NCBI GenBank assembly: GCA_946902875.1
Contig: OX336338.1
Span: 5,323,971-5,387,970 of the forward strand
Origin: Nematopogon swammerdamellus
Lineage: Eukaryota > Arthropoda > Insecta > Lepidoptera > Adelidae
Length of the DNA: 64,000 nucleotides
Reading direction: 5' to 3'
Shown here: in pieces, positions 32,483 through 43,570 of the stretch
Numbering within the stretch: the stretch's first letter is position 1
Layout: every line of letters begins with the position of its first letter
Notes under the pieces: generated by a model
Database searches by the model: none
Seen by the model: only the letters and a program-made list of their open reading frames with translations
Told to the model about the DNA's origin: nothing
Made by a program: the position numbers and the translations under genes

Positions 32483-33632
32483 CATCACTCATCACCATAC
32501 ATCGGAATCCGCGGGGCACGAATGATTCAAGGTTGTTTAGTGATGGGACAATGTATCCACAGATATCGAAAATCGATCGTTATTTTAGAATAATATGAAA
32601 TAATGTCCATTATTAAAACTAAGAGTATTTCTATAAAAAATAAGATATAATAAACAAATGTTGTATTTACTTTGTAGGTACAATACAAATCTGTTCAAAC
32701 CACAATATTAGTTTTATTAGTATGGAATAGAAAGAATTTGATTTTTTTTACCAACTTACACGTGTTACATCATAATGATATTGAAGACTTTTTTGTTACT
32801 GTTATGAAACTGAATCGATTAGGCTATCAAAATCAACCACCTATTTTTTTATTTAAACACATAAAAAATATTTTACATAAAAAAAAGCCAAGGTCCAAAA
32901 AAATAGGTCTTACAAAATTAGTTCATAGTAAGCTAAGGGGGGGTTCTGTATCGGAAATAGATCACTTTTGAAGAACAAAGAATTTTTTTTTTCACAATTA
33001 TTTTTTTTTTTTAATGTTAAATGTAAAAAAAAATTTTTCTTAATCGTTTCGGTTTCGTGCTAGGAACAAAAAAGTCTTCTAACACGTATATCTCTTTCTT
33101 TCAGAAATTGTGAAAAACCACAATTTTAGTTTTATTAGTATGGAATAGAAAGAATTTAATTTTTTTTACCAACTTACACGTGTTACATCATAATGGTCAT
33201 GAAGACTTTTTTGTTACTGTTATGAAACTGAATCGATTAGGTTATATAAATCAACCACCTATTTTTTTATTTAAATACCTACATAAAAAAATTTTTTACT
33301 TAAAAAAAGCCCAAGGTCCAAAAATTTTTATATAGGTTTTACTCCCTATATGATACAGAACCCCCCCTTAGCGTACTATGAACTAATTTTGAAAGACCTT
33401 ATATAAATATGTATTATATTTACTTAATCGTTAACATAAAGTATACATGTTTATATAAGTACTGTAGGTATATAAGTATTCAGGTCTGAAATATGACATG
33501 AATAAAATACAATAAACAAATAAATATGAGTATCGATAACAGTGTCGATTCTTTATTGATCGCCGTAGTCAATCCCTAACAAGGTCGTATTCGTGCCCCG
33601 CGGATTCCGATGTATGCTCATCACATCAATCA
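32483..33632. mobile_element. Inverted-ended repeat unit with an internal direct duplication
   Basis: ATACATCGGAATCCGCGGGG (32496) is mirrored at 33597-33616. Inside, about 200 bp (32700-32900) is repeated directly at 33120-33320, and a GGGGGGGTTCTGTATC phrase is inverted (32938, 33348). AT-rich; the long frame at 32738-32971 shifts with homopolymers and is not credible. Confidence 0.65.
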
Positions 33633-35395
33633 CTTTAGATATTCAAAAAATAAAAGACAGGAACGTAGATTCGACTGTCCTTATTACAATAAAAAAGAAT
33701 TGTAAAAATCTGATAAGGTTTAGGGGGGTAACAACATGCCGAAAGACGATTTTGTATGGAGAAAGTTAACTTCTGACTCGTCTTATCTATCTCCTCCATG
33801 AATGATAGGCGATCACGATCACACTCAACTTTAAAGTGGATTAGTCAAAATAGTATAACATATCTTGGCGCCTTTTTATTTGAATGTGCATAATAAAATA
33901 AATAACTCACGCGCTTCGCTTGCTTGCTGCACGGCCGGCGCGACGGCGCCGCGCCGCCGGCGCACTCTGGTTCGATACCTACCAAACGTGGACACGTACA
34001 CTTTTTTTCGAATTTCGAATTTTTTTTTGCGGAATCTTATATGTCGGCTAAATACAAGCTGCTTTTATTCTTTCGTGATTTTCTATAAAGTTGACGGTTA
34101 CGGAGATAATCGACCGAATCTGATTTCGTTGTATGGAGATAGACACTTTTTATTATATTTCTCGAAATGTTAAAATTTGTTAGAGTAGTGAGTTACATAA
34201 ACGTATTCTACACATGAGCCCCGACATGACTGTAAAAAAAACTCATCCCGCTACGTCCCGCTTTTCGTTTTATTTACATAAAAATTTTTTTTTCTTGCTT
34301 ATTTTAAAAATCAAAATAAAACACCATAGTGTGCCTACGTTACCAAACGAGTAATCCATTTGCAAGAGTCAATGCTTAACTTTAAAGTTTAATAAACAAA
34401 ATAAGTAAATTTTGAGTCAAACTATAAAAATAAAGCATTCTGTAAACCCAATTTTTCGAGTAAAAAAGTGGTAATAATGTGCATATTACTTGTATTTTGT
34501 ATTCTATTGTAACAAAATCTACTAGAAATATTGAAACGTACAACATAATGTACTTTCCATGGATTTTTATAACGAAACATTACCTACTACACGAAAACAG
34601 ATCGTATAAAACGTAAAAACTTTTAAAAATAATTTATCATCCAGAATCATTCGTTTATTTCGTATCTATCCTTAAAACTGCGGCATGCCTGAGTATGCCG
34701 ATACACGAAATGAATACACAGACGCGTAATAATGTATGTAGTTACATCTATCCTCAAAACTGTGGCATGCCTGAGTATGTCGATACTCTATAAAATTCTG
34801 ATATTACATTATATTTACTCATTACGTTTGTATCAAATTTCATAATTCATTATATCAAAACAGCTACAGGTCCGGGGCCTTGACTTGAAATATACTGTAC
34901 ATTTATTTATTCTTATGTTGTCTTGCATTTAAGAGTATCGTCATTTGTCATTTGTATAGAAATTTATAAATTCATCACTCAGTTGTAAAATTACACTTCT
35001 TGAGCAGAGCGAAGCGGCAACATTGCATGAACGGCACAGTTAATCTATGATACAACTAGTTCGTTAATTATATTATGTAACTCGCTCGTTCAATTTTTGG
35101 GGAATATCACATTAGTTATGAATTATAGTAGTCAATTAAATTAAATTTATGAAAACGAGTTTCTTTCTTTAGAATGCATGCAGTGTAGCAATCAGTTTCT
35201 CAGTTTATATAACTTACAACTGCTACTCACGGGGAGGGCTAGAGTATGAACGTATACTCTTCGGGAAAGCTTGCTACTTCCTCCCCATCAGGATGAATGG
35301 ATTGATAAAGGGAAATGATGTTGCAAAGAGAGTAATCATTGCAGGAATAAGGCGGCTCCTGAGACAAAGGAAATAGGAATAGGTGAGATACCAAA

Positions 35396-36013
35396 TTATA
35401 CAAACTCAAAACAATCTAGCACATCAGGTTGTGAACTTACATCAATAAATTCTACTTCTTGAATTTATTTTTCTCCAAGTGGTGAGATCAAGAGAGATCG
35501 AACCTCTTCTGGCAGTACTTTCGCAGTGTTTGTAATCATTTTTAGACCAATTGTTGTTAAGTATGGATCACATGAAAGCAATAAGTTATTCAAGATATCG
35601 TGATTTGACGCGCGTCTACTGATTTTTCGAGAATGAAACTCTCTATAGTTTAGGAAATCCTTATTCCGGGCCTCAGATGCCTCTTCCGATAGGTGTCCTA
35701 TTCATATTCCTATAGGAATAACATTCAAATGTTTAATTATTTCGCTGCCATGAATGAGAAGTTTGTGAACGCTAAGTGGCATGCGATACCTACCACCCAT
35801 ACAAAGCTACGAATAGCTTGGCAGTTTCTAAGGCATATTCGTGGAATTTTTCGATATGTATATTCAGACCACTAGAAATACTAATCAGAATAGTAGATAG
35901 TCTTTGAATACCTGTAATGTCTGAACTTAATGTGGGATTATCGAAAAAGCACCGAGACGTATTTCCGTCGTTTGTCATCCCTGATCCCTGTTTCACAAAG
36001 TCAATCAAAAAGT
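35396..36013 (-). pseudogene. Decayed transposon-associated protein gene, C-terminal part
   Basis: The minus strand reads KQGSGMTNDGNTSRCFFDNP, then SSDITGIQRLSTIL and ETAKLFVALYGW. After a frameshift at about 35790 come VHKLLIHGSEIIKH, LSEEASEARNKDF and LPEEVRSLLISPL, ending at TAA 35398-35396. I recognise this order (GSG-x-TNDGNT-x-R-x-FF, VHK-x-L-x-HG, LSEEA-x-EARNKD-x-x-x-YR) from uncharacterised, transposon-like proteins in arthropod genomes, but cannot name a superfamily. Broken by a frameshift near 35790, in-frame stops near 35705 and one in the last 25 codons. Confidence 0.7.
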
Positions 36014-36029
36014 CAAAAAGTCAAAAACA

Positions 36030-36164
36030 AACACTGCGAAAGTACTGCCAGAAGAGGTTCGATCCCTCTTGATCTCACCACTTGGGGAAAAAGAAATTCA
36101 AGAAGTAAGATTTATTGATCTAATTTCACAACCTGATGTGCTAGATTGTTTTGAGTTTGTATAA
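36030..36164 (+). pseudogene. Inverted copy of the same gene's 3' end
   Basis: Encodes LPEEVRSLLISPLGEKEIQ and a CFEFV end followed by TAA. Here the frame is open where the left-arm copy has a stop, so the two arms decayed independently. The match to the left arm starts at 36029. Confidence 0.7.
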
Positions 36165-36402
36165 TTTGGTATCTCACCTATTCGTTTTTCCTTTATCTCA
36201 GGAGCCGCCTTATTCCTGCAATGATTGCTCTCTTTGCAACATACTTTCCCTTTATCAATCCCTTCATCCTGATGGGGAGGAAGTAGCAAGCTTTCCCGAA
36301 GAGTATACGTTCATACTCGAGCCCTCCCAGTGAGTAGCCGTTGTAAGTTATATAAACTGCGAAACTGATTGCTACACTGCATGCATTCTAAAGAAAGAAA
36401 CT

Positions 36403-36847
36403 CATACATACATACATACATACATAAACACATACATAACACACGCTGTATCCCGACAATCAGGGTAAGCAGAGTAATCGGTGTTGTGCTATAAGGACTC
36501 TGGTAAATTACAGCACAACACCGACCACCACGCTTAGCACAGTATACGGACAAGATAGAACAAATTGTGACAAGTTCGAGCGCAGTCTAACTGCCGTATG
36601 AATGATCAATAAACAATACAATACAATACAATACAATACAATACAACTATCAAGCAGCAAGTAAGGCACGAAGAACCCACATGCTGAATGACTAGGTGGA
36701 AGGACTGCGCCAAGGTGAGAAGTGGCTACCCTGTCGCCCTTTAGCGCAGTATCTTGTCCAGTATGTTATTCCTTAGTCGCCTCTTACGACATGCATGGGG
36801 AGAGATGCAGTTGGGCTATTCTTTTTAAGTACCGGCCCCACACGGTA
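36403..36847 (-). mobile_element. Family A copy inserted in the right arm of the large inverted repeat
   Basis: (ATAC)n, CCCGACAATCAGGGTAAGC, CAACACCGACCACCACG and an end at CCGGCCCCACACGG. It interrupts the phrase GAAACTCGTTTTCAT, which is intact in the left arm (35153-35167). ACTC occurs on both sides. Confidence 0.8.
36552..36648 (+). mobile_element. LINE 3' tail nested inside family A
   Basis: GAACAAATTGTGACAAGTTC, GCAGTCTAACTGCCGTATG, CAATAAACAATACAATAC plus further AATAC units. Matches 15505-15570 in reverse. A third nesting layer. Confidence 0.7.
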
Positions 36848-38698
36848 CTCGTTTTCATTAATATAATTTAATTGACTACTGTAATTCATAACTAATGTGA
36901 TCTTCCCCAAAAATTGAACGAGCGAGTTACATAATATAATTAACGAACTAGTTGTATCATAGATTAACTGTACCGTTCATGCAACGTTGCCGCTTCGCTC
37001 TGCTCAAGAAGTGTAATTTTACAACTGAGTGATGAATTTATAAATTTCTATACAAATGACAAATGACGATACTCTTAAATGCAAGACAACATAAGAATAA
37101 ATAAATGTACAGTATATTTCAAGTCAAGGCCCCGGACCTGTAGCTGTTTTGATATAATGAATTATGAAATTTGATACAAACGTAATGAGTAAATATAATG
37201 TAATATCAGAATTTTATAGAGTATCGACATACTCAGGCATGCCACAGTTTTGAGGATAGATGTAACTACATACATTATTACGCGTCTGTGTATTCATTTC
37301 GTGTATCGGCATACTCAGGCATGCCGCAGTTTTAAGGATAGATACGAAATAAACGAATGATTCTGGATGATAAATTATTTTTAAAAGTTTTTACGTTTTA
37401 TACGATCTGTTTTCGTGTAGTAGGTAATGTTTCGTTATAAAAATCCATGGAAAGTACATTATGTTGTACGTTTCAATATTTCTAGTAGATTTTGTTACAA
37501 TAGAATACAAAATACAAGTAATATGCACATTATTACCACTTTTTTACTCGAAAAATTGGGTTTACAGAATGCTTTATTTTTATAGTTTGACTCAAAATTT
37601 ACTTATTTTGTTTATTAAACTTTAAAGTTAAGCATTGACTCTTGCAAATGGATTACTCGTTTGGTAACGTAGGCACACTATGGTGTTTTATTTTGATTTT
37701 TAAAATAAGCAAGAAAAAAAAATTCAAATGTAAATAAAACGAAAAGCGGGACGTAGCGGGATGAGTTTTTTTTACAGTCGTGTCGGGGCTCATGTGTAGA
37801 ATACGTTTATGTAACTCACTACTCTAACAAATTTTAACATTTCGAGAAATATAATAAAAAGTGTCTATCTCCATACAACGAAATCAGATTCGGTCGATTA
37901 TCTCCGTAACCGTCAACTTTATAGAAAATCACGAAAGAATAAAAGCAGCTTGTATTTAGCGGACATATAAGATTCCGCAAAAAAAAATTCGAAATTCGAA
38001 AAAAAGTGTGCATGTCCACGTTTGGTAGGTATCGAACCAGAGTGCGGCGGCGCGGCGCGACACGACGGGCGGCGGCGCGCAGCGCAGCACAGCGCACAGG
38101 TGCTAGGTGAGGGCTGAGGGAGGGGCGAGGGGGGCGGAAGGAGAGTACATCAAATCAACCGGTGCTGCTGCCGCCCGCGCCGACGCGGGGCGCCCTCCCC
38201 GCAAACATTCGATCGCACATCGCACCGCGCACGCACGAACGAACGAGACTAGATGCCAGTGTTGCCAGTTTTTAGAATTTCCCGCCATATCAGGTAACGG
38301 TGTATAGTCAAACGGAACATGGCCGCGTTTTCATGGCGCTATAACGGCACCTCAACAGAATATGTTTTCACCTAAGAAGAGTACCTATGAACTCCACTAA
38401 TGACACCCTTGGCCGGCAAGACCTGGGGCTCTATACCGGCGCGGCGTTAACTCACTCGCTAACTCACACAAATACTCGATTATTTCAACCAATAAACGGG
38501 CCGGATGCCTCAGCGAACGCCTTGTGATTGGTTGAGTGAAATCGTTTCTCATATGTACTCACATCGGCGAGTGAGTAACGCCGGTACAGGGGCTGGACAG
38601 ACGTAATAGTCAGTCGAGTTAATATAGAACCTCATTATTTCCTTATAGGTACTTAGTTGGGCATAAATTTTTAATTTTTTTTTTTATTTTTTTTTTTA

Positions 38699-39074
38699 TG
38701 GAAACTGACACGGTTGGCTACATCACCTACAACGTCCGTGATGTCAGCCCATGACACCGGGTGAACTAGGTGCCATGTCAGTGCTTCCCCCTTTGATCGT
38801 GCCGGCTACACTGAACTGGTCGGAAAACACAAACTATTTACATAGCCGTTTACACCGACGTTTCATTCAGTGCGGTGGTACCAACCCGGGCGGGTTAAAC
38901 CCTACCACCAAGTAAGATTAGGAGGGAAGGGACCTACAGTTTTACGAGGAATCCGAACCTCGGTCAGCCTCCAACGGTCAGCGGTCACCCATCCAAGTAC
39001 TGACCGCACCCAGCATTGCGTAACATTCAATAGCGACAGTTGACTGTCTGCACCACTGAGCTATCGAGGCTGAC
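38699..39074 (-). mobile_element. Composite tRNA/5S SINE, copy 2
   Basis: Full-length reverse copy. TGGAAACTGACACGGTTGG is at the 3' end, AGTACTGACCGCACCCAGC (the reverse of the 5S segment) lies near 38997, and GCACCACTGAGCTATCGAGG (the reverse of box A) is at 39050-39069. Confidence 0.85.
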
Positions 39075-39244
39075 AATCGAGACATCCGGGGAATCGAGAC
39101 TCAAAATCCTGGAATATCGAAATCGAGACCGAAATATTTTTCTCGGGAATTTGGAAACTTTCTAGATTACAAACATTACCCTTCTTTTTGCTTCGCGCAG
39201 CGCAAAAAAATTATACGATATATATATAATAAAATAATCAATAC

Positions 39245-40193
39245 AATCATAAATTTGTAAGGAATGGTCATGGTATAAGTTACTTTGTTTTATGATGAGA
39301 TATTGCGTTTTTAGACTCTTTATGATACTAAAACTAAATTGACGATATTTAGAAATATTTTCTGTATGCATGTATGTTCCTCAATTACTACTAAACCGAT
39401 CATCCGAATTCGATAAGTACAACGTGACACAGGATATCTATATACATATAATAAAATCGTAAAGGTAAGAAAGTCTGTACATTGAATGTATTCGGAAAAA
39501 AACTAACCAGGGTGGCTTAAAATGAGATACTGAACACGTTAGAACAGTTTTGAAAATTGTTGTTTGTTTGTTTGTCTGTACGCGCATCACGCAAAAACCA
39601 CTGAACGGAATTAGACGAAACTTTGTATAGTGGCAGTTTATATGCCGGGTTAGGATAATACGTAAAAAAAATATCAAAAATAAAAAATAATTAAACAATT
39701 ATAAACATTATTGCGCGTTTAAAATCACGTAGTCAAAAGTACATAATTATATCTTGAGAACTGGCAGCAAATACAATTTGAAAAAAATATTCATTCGAAA
39801 TTTAAAAATAAGTAGATACAACGAAAATGACAGTTCTTCTTTTTTATAACTTGAACACAATAGTCTATACATATCTATTCTTTCTATACATATAATAAAA
39901 TCGTAAATGCAAAAATGCCTACTTGTACGCGCATCTCGCAAAAACCACTGAACGGAATTTGACGAAACTTTTTATAGTGACAGTGTATATCCCGGACTAA
40001 CGTAATAATTAAAAAATATAATAAAAATCACGTAGTCCAAAGTAGAGGTAAAACACAATTCTAAATGTCATGTTGACAACGGAGAACTGTCATCTCGACG
40101 TGAGCTGGCCGGTGACAAATTGTTTCATAAATAAAAAATAATAATTGAAAGTCGAAGTTATGTCGCTGTCATTGGTGCAATAAAATTTATATA
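39245..40193. repeat. Interspersed repeats with two copies of a 150-bp phrase
   Basis: 39245-39440 repeats the interior of the 16532-17481 element. CGCAAAAACCACTGAACGGA, then GACGAAACTTT, occurs at 39590 and 39928, each after an ACATATAATAAAATCGTAAA phrase. Non-coding. Confidence 0.6.
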
Positions 40194-40240
40194 TCTGTTG
40201 CCCGCGGCTTCGCTCGCGTGAAATTCGTATTTCAAAAAAA

Positions 40241-40915
40241 GAAAGTAAGTAACTTAAGGCGGGCCCGAAGGCGGATCTGCGCTCACGTAAACGATACTCT
40301 TTCTCGATGAAAGTAACTAAGAGCGAGGCGGAAGGCGGAGCTGAGTTCAGGAAGAAGAAAAATATTCTTGAAGAAAGTAAGTAATTAAGGGCGAGGCCGA
40401 AGGCCGAGCTCTATTCTGGAAGACCATAAACCTTCTCGAAGAAAGTAAGTAACTATGGGCGAGGCCGCAGACCGAGCTGCGTTCAGGAAGAAGCTAAACC
40501 ATCTTGAGGAAAGTAAGTAACTAAGGCGAGGCCGAAGGCCGAGCTACGTTCTGACAATTGAAAAACCATCTCGAAGAAAGCAAGTAACTAAGGGCGAGGC
40601 CGAAGGCCGAGCTTCGTTCAGGAAGAAGCTAAACCATCTTGAAGAAATTAAGTAACTAAGGGCGAGGCCGAAGGCCGTGCTCTATTCGGGAAGACCATAA
40701 ACCATCTCGAAGAAAGCAAGTAACTAAGGGCGAGGCCGTAGGCCGAGCTGCGTTCAGGAAGAAGGTAAACATTTTTGAAGAAAGTAAGTAACTAAGGCGA
40801 GGCCGAAGGCCAAGCTTCGTTCTGACAAATGACAAACCATCTCGAAGAAAGCAAGTAACTAAGGGCGAGGCCGAAGGCCGAGCTGCGTTCAGGAAGAAGC
40901 TAAACCATCTCGAAT
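40241..40915 (+). repeat. Minisatellite, about 10 units of 67-69 bp
   Basis: The unit contains GAAAGTAAGTAACTAAGG, GCGAGGCCGAAGGCCGAGCT and CGTTCAGGAAGAAGCTAAAC. Units start at about 40241, 40306, 40372, 40441, 40509, 40577, 40645, 40713, 40780 and 40848. Related units lie at 41505-41820 (reverse) and 51225-51545. Confidence 0.9.
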
Positions 40916-40979
40916 AATGTTAATTAATATTAAGATTGAGTTAATTTAATTTAAATTTTATTATAAAGTCCACGCTTCT

Positions 40980-41400
40980 GACGGCAAATATACCGTGCAT
41001 CCTAGAACCTCGCGGTTATTCCCGGCTAGATGGCAAGAGGCCCGATGCTATCACCTTAGTGCCATGGACTAAGCGTAGTTCATTGATTTGGGACGCCACT
41101 TGTGTTCTCACATTGGCTCCAAGTCACGTTAGGACATCTTCAAGAGCGGCTGGCGCGGCCGAGGCTAGGGCGGAGAGCCTCAAACGCAACAAATATAGAA
41201 ATATAATTCAAGATTTCGAATTTGTTGCGTTTGCGCTTGAAACCCTCGGTCCGTGGAGCAGTGAAGCCAAAAGAGGCTTGGGCCTCTGCTGGTTGACGCA
41301 ACTGGTGTCCCGCCATCAAGGGCTTATGTACTTCATTCAAAGGGTAAGCCTTGCCATCCAGCGGGGTAATGCCGCAAGTGCTCTAAGAACATTTTAAAAT
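40980..41400 (+). pseudogene. LINE RT C-terminal fragment
   Basis: Encodes RPDAITLVPWTKRSSLIWDA, THVLTLAPSHV-type residues, then ALETLGPWSSEAKRGLG and IQRVSLAIQRGNAASALRTF, ending at TAA 41395. This WD-TC-TLAPSH / ETLG-W-EAK / QR-S-AIQRGNA order is typical of the C-terminus of a common LINE reverse transcriptase. It is 5'-truncated. Confidence 0.7.
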
Positions 41401-42124
41401 GCCAGTTTTGATAGTTATTTTAATGTTTGTTAGGTAGGTTTTAATTCTTTAGTTATTAATATTACTTTGTTATTTTTATGAAATAAATCGATTGAGTAAA
41501 CGATATTATATTCTATCGAAGAAAGGAAGTCTTTAAGGGCGAGGCCTGAAGGCGGAAGAGGGTTTTTGGTTTACCTGAACGCAGCTCGGTCTTCGGCCTC
41601 GCACTTAGTTCCTTCCTTTCTTCCAGAAGGGTTATCGTCTTCCTGAACGCAGCTCGGCCTTCGGCCTCGCCCTTACTTACTTCCTTTATTTGAGAAAGGC
41701 TTATCGTTTACCTGAAAGCAGCTCAGCCTTCGGCCTCGCCCTTAGTTAGTTACTTTCTTTGAGAAGGTTTATCGATTACCTGAACGCAGCTCGGTCTTCG
41801 GCCTCGCCCTTAGTTACTAACATTCTTCTTTGGAATACGAATTTCACGCGAGCGAAGCCGCGGGCAACAGCTAGTGTTAAATAAAATGAAGTTGGTTAAA
41901 AACGGTTAATAACCACTTTGGTTGGGTTATACGGTTAATATCGTGTTTTTTATCGAACTAGTATTATACCTAATGCAATTATTAGGTAAGTAATGGATAT
42001 ACTACTTTGTTTAATTGAATGCATTTTTTAACTTAAAACAGAATGTATTTATTTTAAACGAAATTTAGTTTCAATTTAATGATGTTATTATTTTGCCATA
42101 TCTTTATTTTCACGTTTTTTGATA

Positions 42125-43000
42125 CATATTTACATTAATTTTATATAATTATAAAATAAAATACCTATACAAAATTAATACAAACAGACAAAAATAAAAA
42201 ACGGTATTCTCGCCGGCGGCGGGAGGCGGACCTCCAAGCACGCCGGCGGGTGCAGGCCGTAGCTACGGAGCTCTCCGAGACGACGCGAGACTAAGCTTCG
42301 AGCGGTAGGTGGTGGTACTAGACACGTAGGCCACCACCACCCCCATCTCGGAGAGCTCCGTATCCACCGGCTGCGGGGCGACGACACGCAGTCCTTTCAT
42401 GGATCTTGATCCTCGTGCGTGCGCTGCCGTTGCGCACCGTACCGCCACGTCGGTAGCGGGGGCTGCAGTCAGGGCACGGAGCCCCGATAGCCCCAAGCAG
42501 GCCGGTTGATGTGGCAGACATCGTCGTCGCGTCGTAGGTCTTGTGGCGGGAGCGCGATGTTGTTCGTCGTCGTCGCCGGCAGATGTCGGCGATGCAGCGG
42601 CGAACCTTGGTGGTGGGTGTGCGCTGTCGTGTAAGAAGTGGCAGGTGAGCGAGACACAGGGACACGTCAACGTCGTCGTCGTCGGTGTAAGCGAGGATGG
42701 CGGCGTAATCGTGCGGGGCGGCGGCGCGCTGCTGGCGCGGCAGACTCCACGCAAGCTGCGGTGCGCCCTCACCGCGCCCTCCTCTGGTCCGGGGCGGGGA
42801 CGCCGGTCGTGTCCCTGTCTTCTGCCGTGCTGTCTTTGACAAGTCGTCACCAGATTCCGGGAGTGCCGAGCGGCGGCGCTGGTGGTGGTCGCATGGTGTT
42901 GCACACCATGCGAGGTGCTGCGCCAGTGGTGGTGGGGCCGTGCATACACTCGAACTCGGCTTCTTTGTCCTCAGAACTCGGGTTTAATTTTTTTTCATTT
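42125..43000 (-). mobile_element. GC-rich LINE 3' end, copy 1
   Basis: The minus strand contains ELSEMGVVVAYVSSTTTYRS followed by a GGEXX-like GC-rich tail and an AT-rich 3' UTR. The same block recurs at 43180-43345. The long reading frames here follow from high GC content and are only partly meaningful. Confidence 0.55.
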
Positions 43001-43089
43001 GGGAGAAAACAATTTTGTGACTTGTCACTTTGACAGCTTCTTCTTTTTCCTGACAGCTTCTTCTTTTTCTTATTATTATTTTATTCATT

Positions 43090-43570
43090 TATTATCACAT
43101 TCACATATTTACATTAATTTTAAATATACAGATTATAAAAATACACCACATATACTAAAAATTAATATAAAAATAATAAACGGAATACCGCCGGCGGCGG
43201 GAGGCAAGCCTCCAAGCACACCGGCGGGTGCAGGCCGTGGCTACGGAGCTCTCCGAGACGACGCGAGGCAAGCAACGAGCGATAGGTGGTGGTACTAGAC
43301 ACGTAGGCCACCACCACCCCCATCTCGGAGAGCTCCGTATCCGCCGGACTGCACGGCGACGTCGTCGCGCAGCTCTTTTAAACTTCTTCCTCTTCGCGCG
43401 CGCGTCGCCTGATGTTCGCACAGCACCACCGGTAGCGGGGGCACTAGACGGGGCGCGAGGTCCCGATGACCCCAAGCTGACCGATGGTGGACGCCGCCCT
43501 CGCCGTAGTTCTTGTGGCTCGGCCGACGTCAACGCTCCACCTTCGTCGTCGATAGAATGCACCGGCGGCG
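43090..43570 (-). mobile_element. GC-rich LINE 3' end, copy 2
   Basis: Shares with 42190-42385 the phrases GCCGGCGGCGGGAGGC, CTACGGAGCTCTCCGAGACG, GGTGGTGGTACTAGACACGT and CCCATCTCGGAGAGCTCCGT, plus similar AT-rich 3' UTR sequence (43090-43180). The block contains its own inverted pair GGAGCTCTCCGAG / CTCGGAGAGCTCC. Confidence 0.6.

Larger units (their letters stand above)
33940..38068. mobile_element. 4.1-kb inverted repeat with about 1.6-kb near-identical arms
   Basis: The left arm 33940-35531 is the reverse complement of 38068-36029, apart from one 445-bp insertion in the right arm (36403-36847) and scattered substitutions. Paired landmarks: CTGGTTCGATACCTACC / GGTAGGTATCGAACCAG; GCATGCCTGAGTATG, present twice in each arm; CGCTCGTTCAATTTTTGGGG; and ATGCATGCAGTGTAGCAATC. 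The loop (35532-36028) plus the inner left arm carries a decayed transposon gene. Best read as an internally deleted DNA transposon with very long terminal inverted repeats. I cannot define the exact ends or a target duplication in the GC-rich flanks. Confidence 0.8.
40194..41871. mobile_element. Foldback element with minisatellite arms
   Basis: Ends CTGTTGCCCGCGGCTTCGCT and, in reverse, CTGTTGCCCGCGGCTTCGCT, both continuing through GCGTGAAATTCGTATT. The left arm holds about ten 68-bp units (40241-40915). The right arm holds about four units of the same sequence in opposite orientation (41505-41820). The centre holds a LINE fragment (40980-41396). Confidence 0.8.

Noticed and set aside
33865..34173. 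102-codon frame repeated in inverse at 37834-38097
   Set aside because: Both copies are the outer part of the long inverted repeat; the duplication explains their similarity, and no protein family is evident.
40241..40915. CRISPR-like array
   Set aside because: Units are contiguous with no unique spacers, and the DNA is an insect nuclear genome; it is a minisatellite.
42263..42949. 228-codon minus-strand frame
   Set aside because: GC-rich DNA keeps several frames open at once; the repeated sub-block and LINE-like ELSEMGVVVAYV residues in one frame show that it is repeat sequence, not a host gene.
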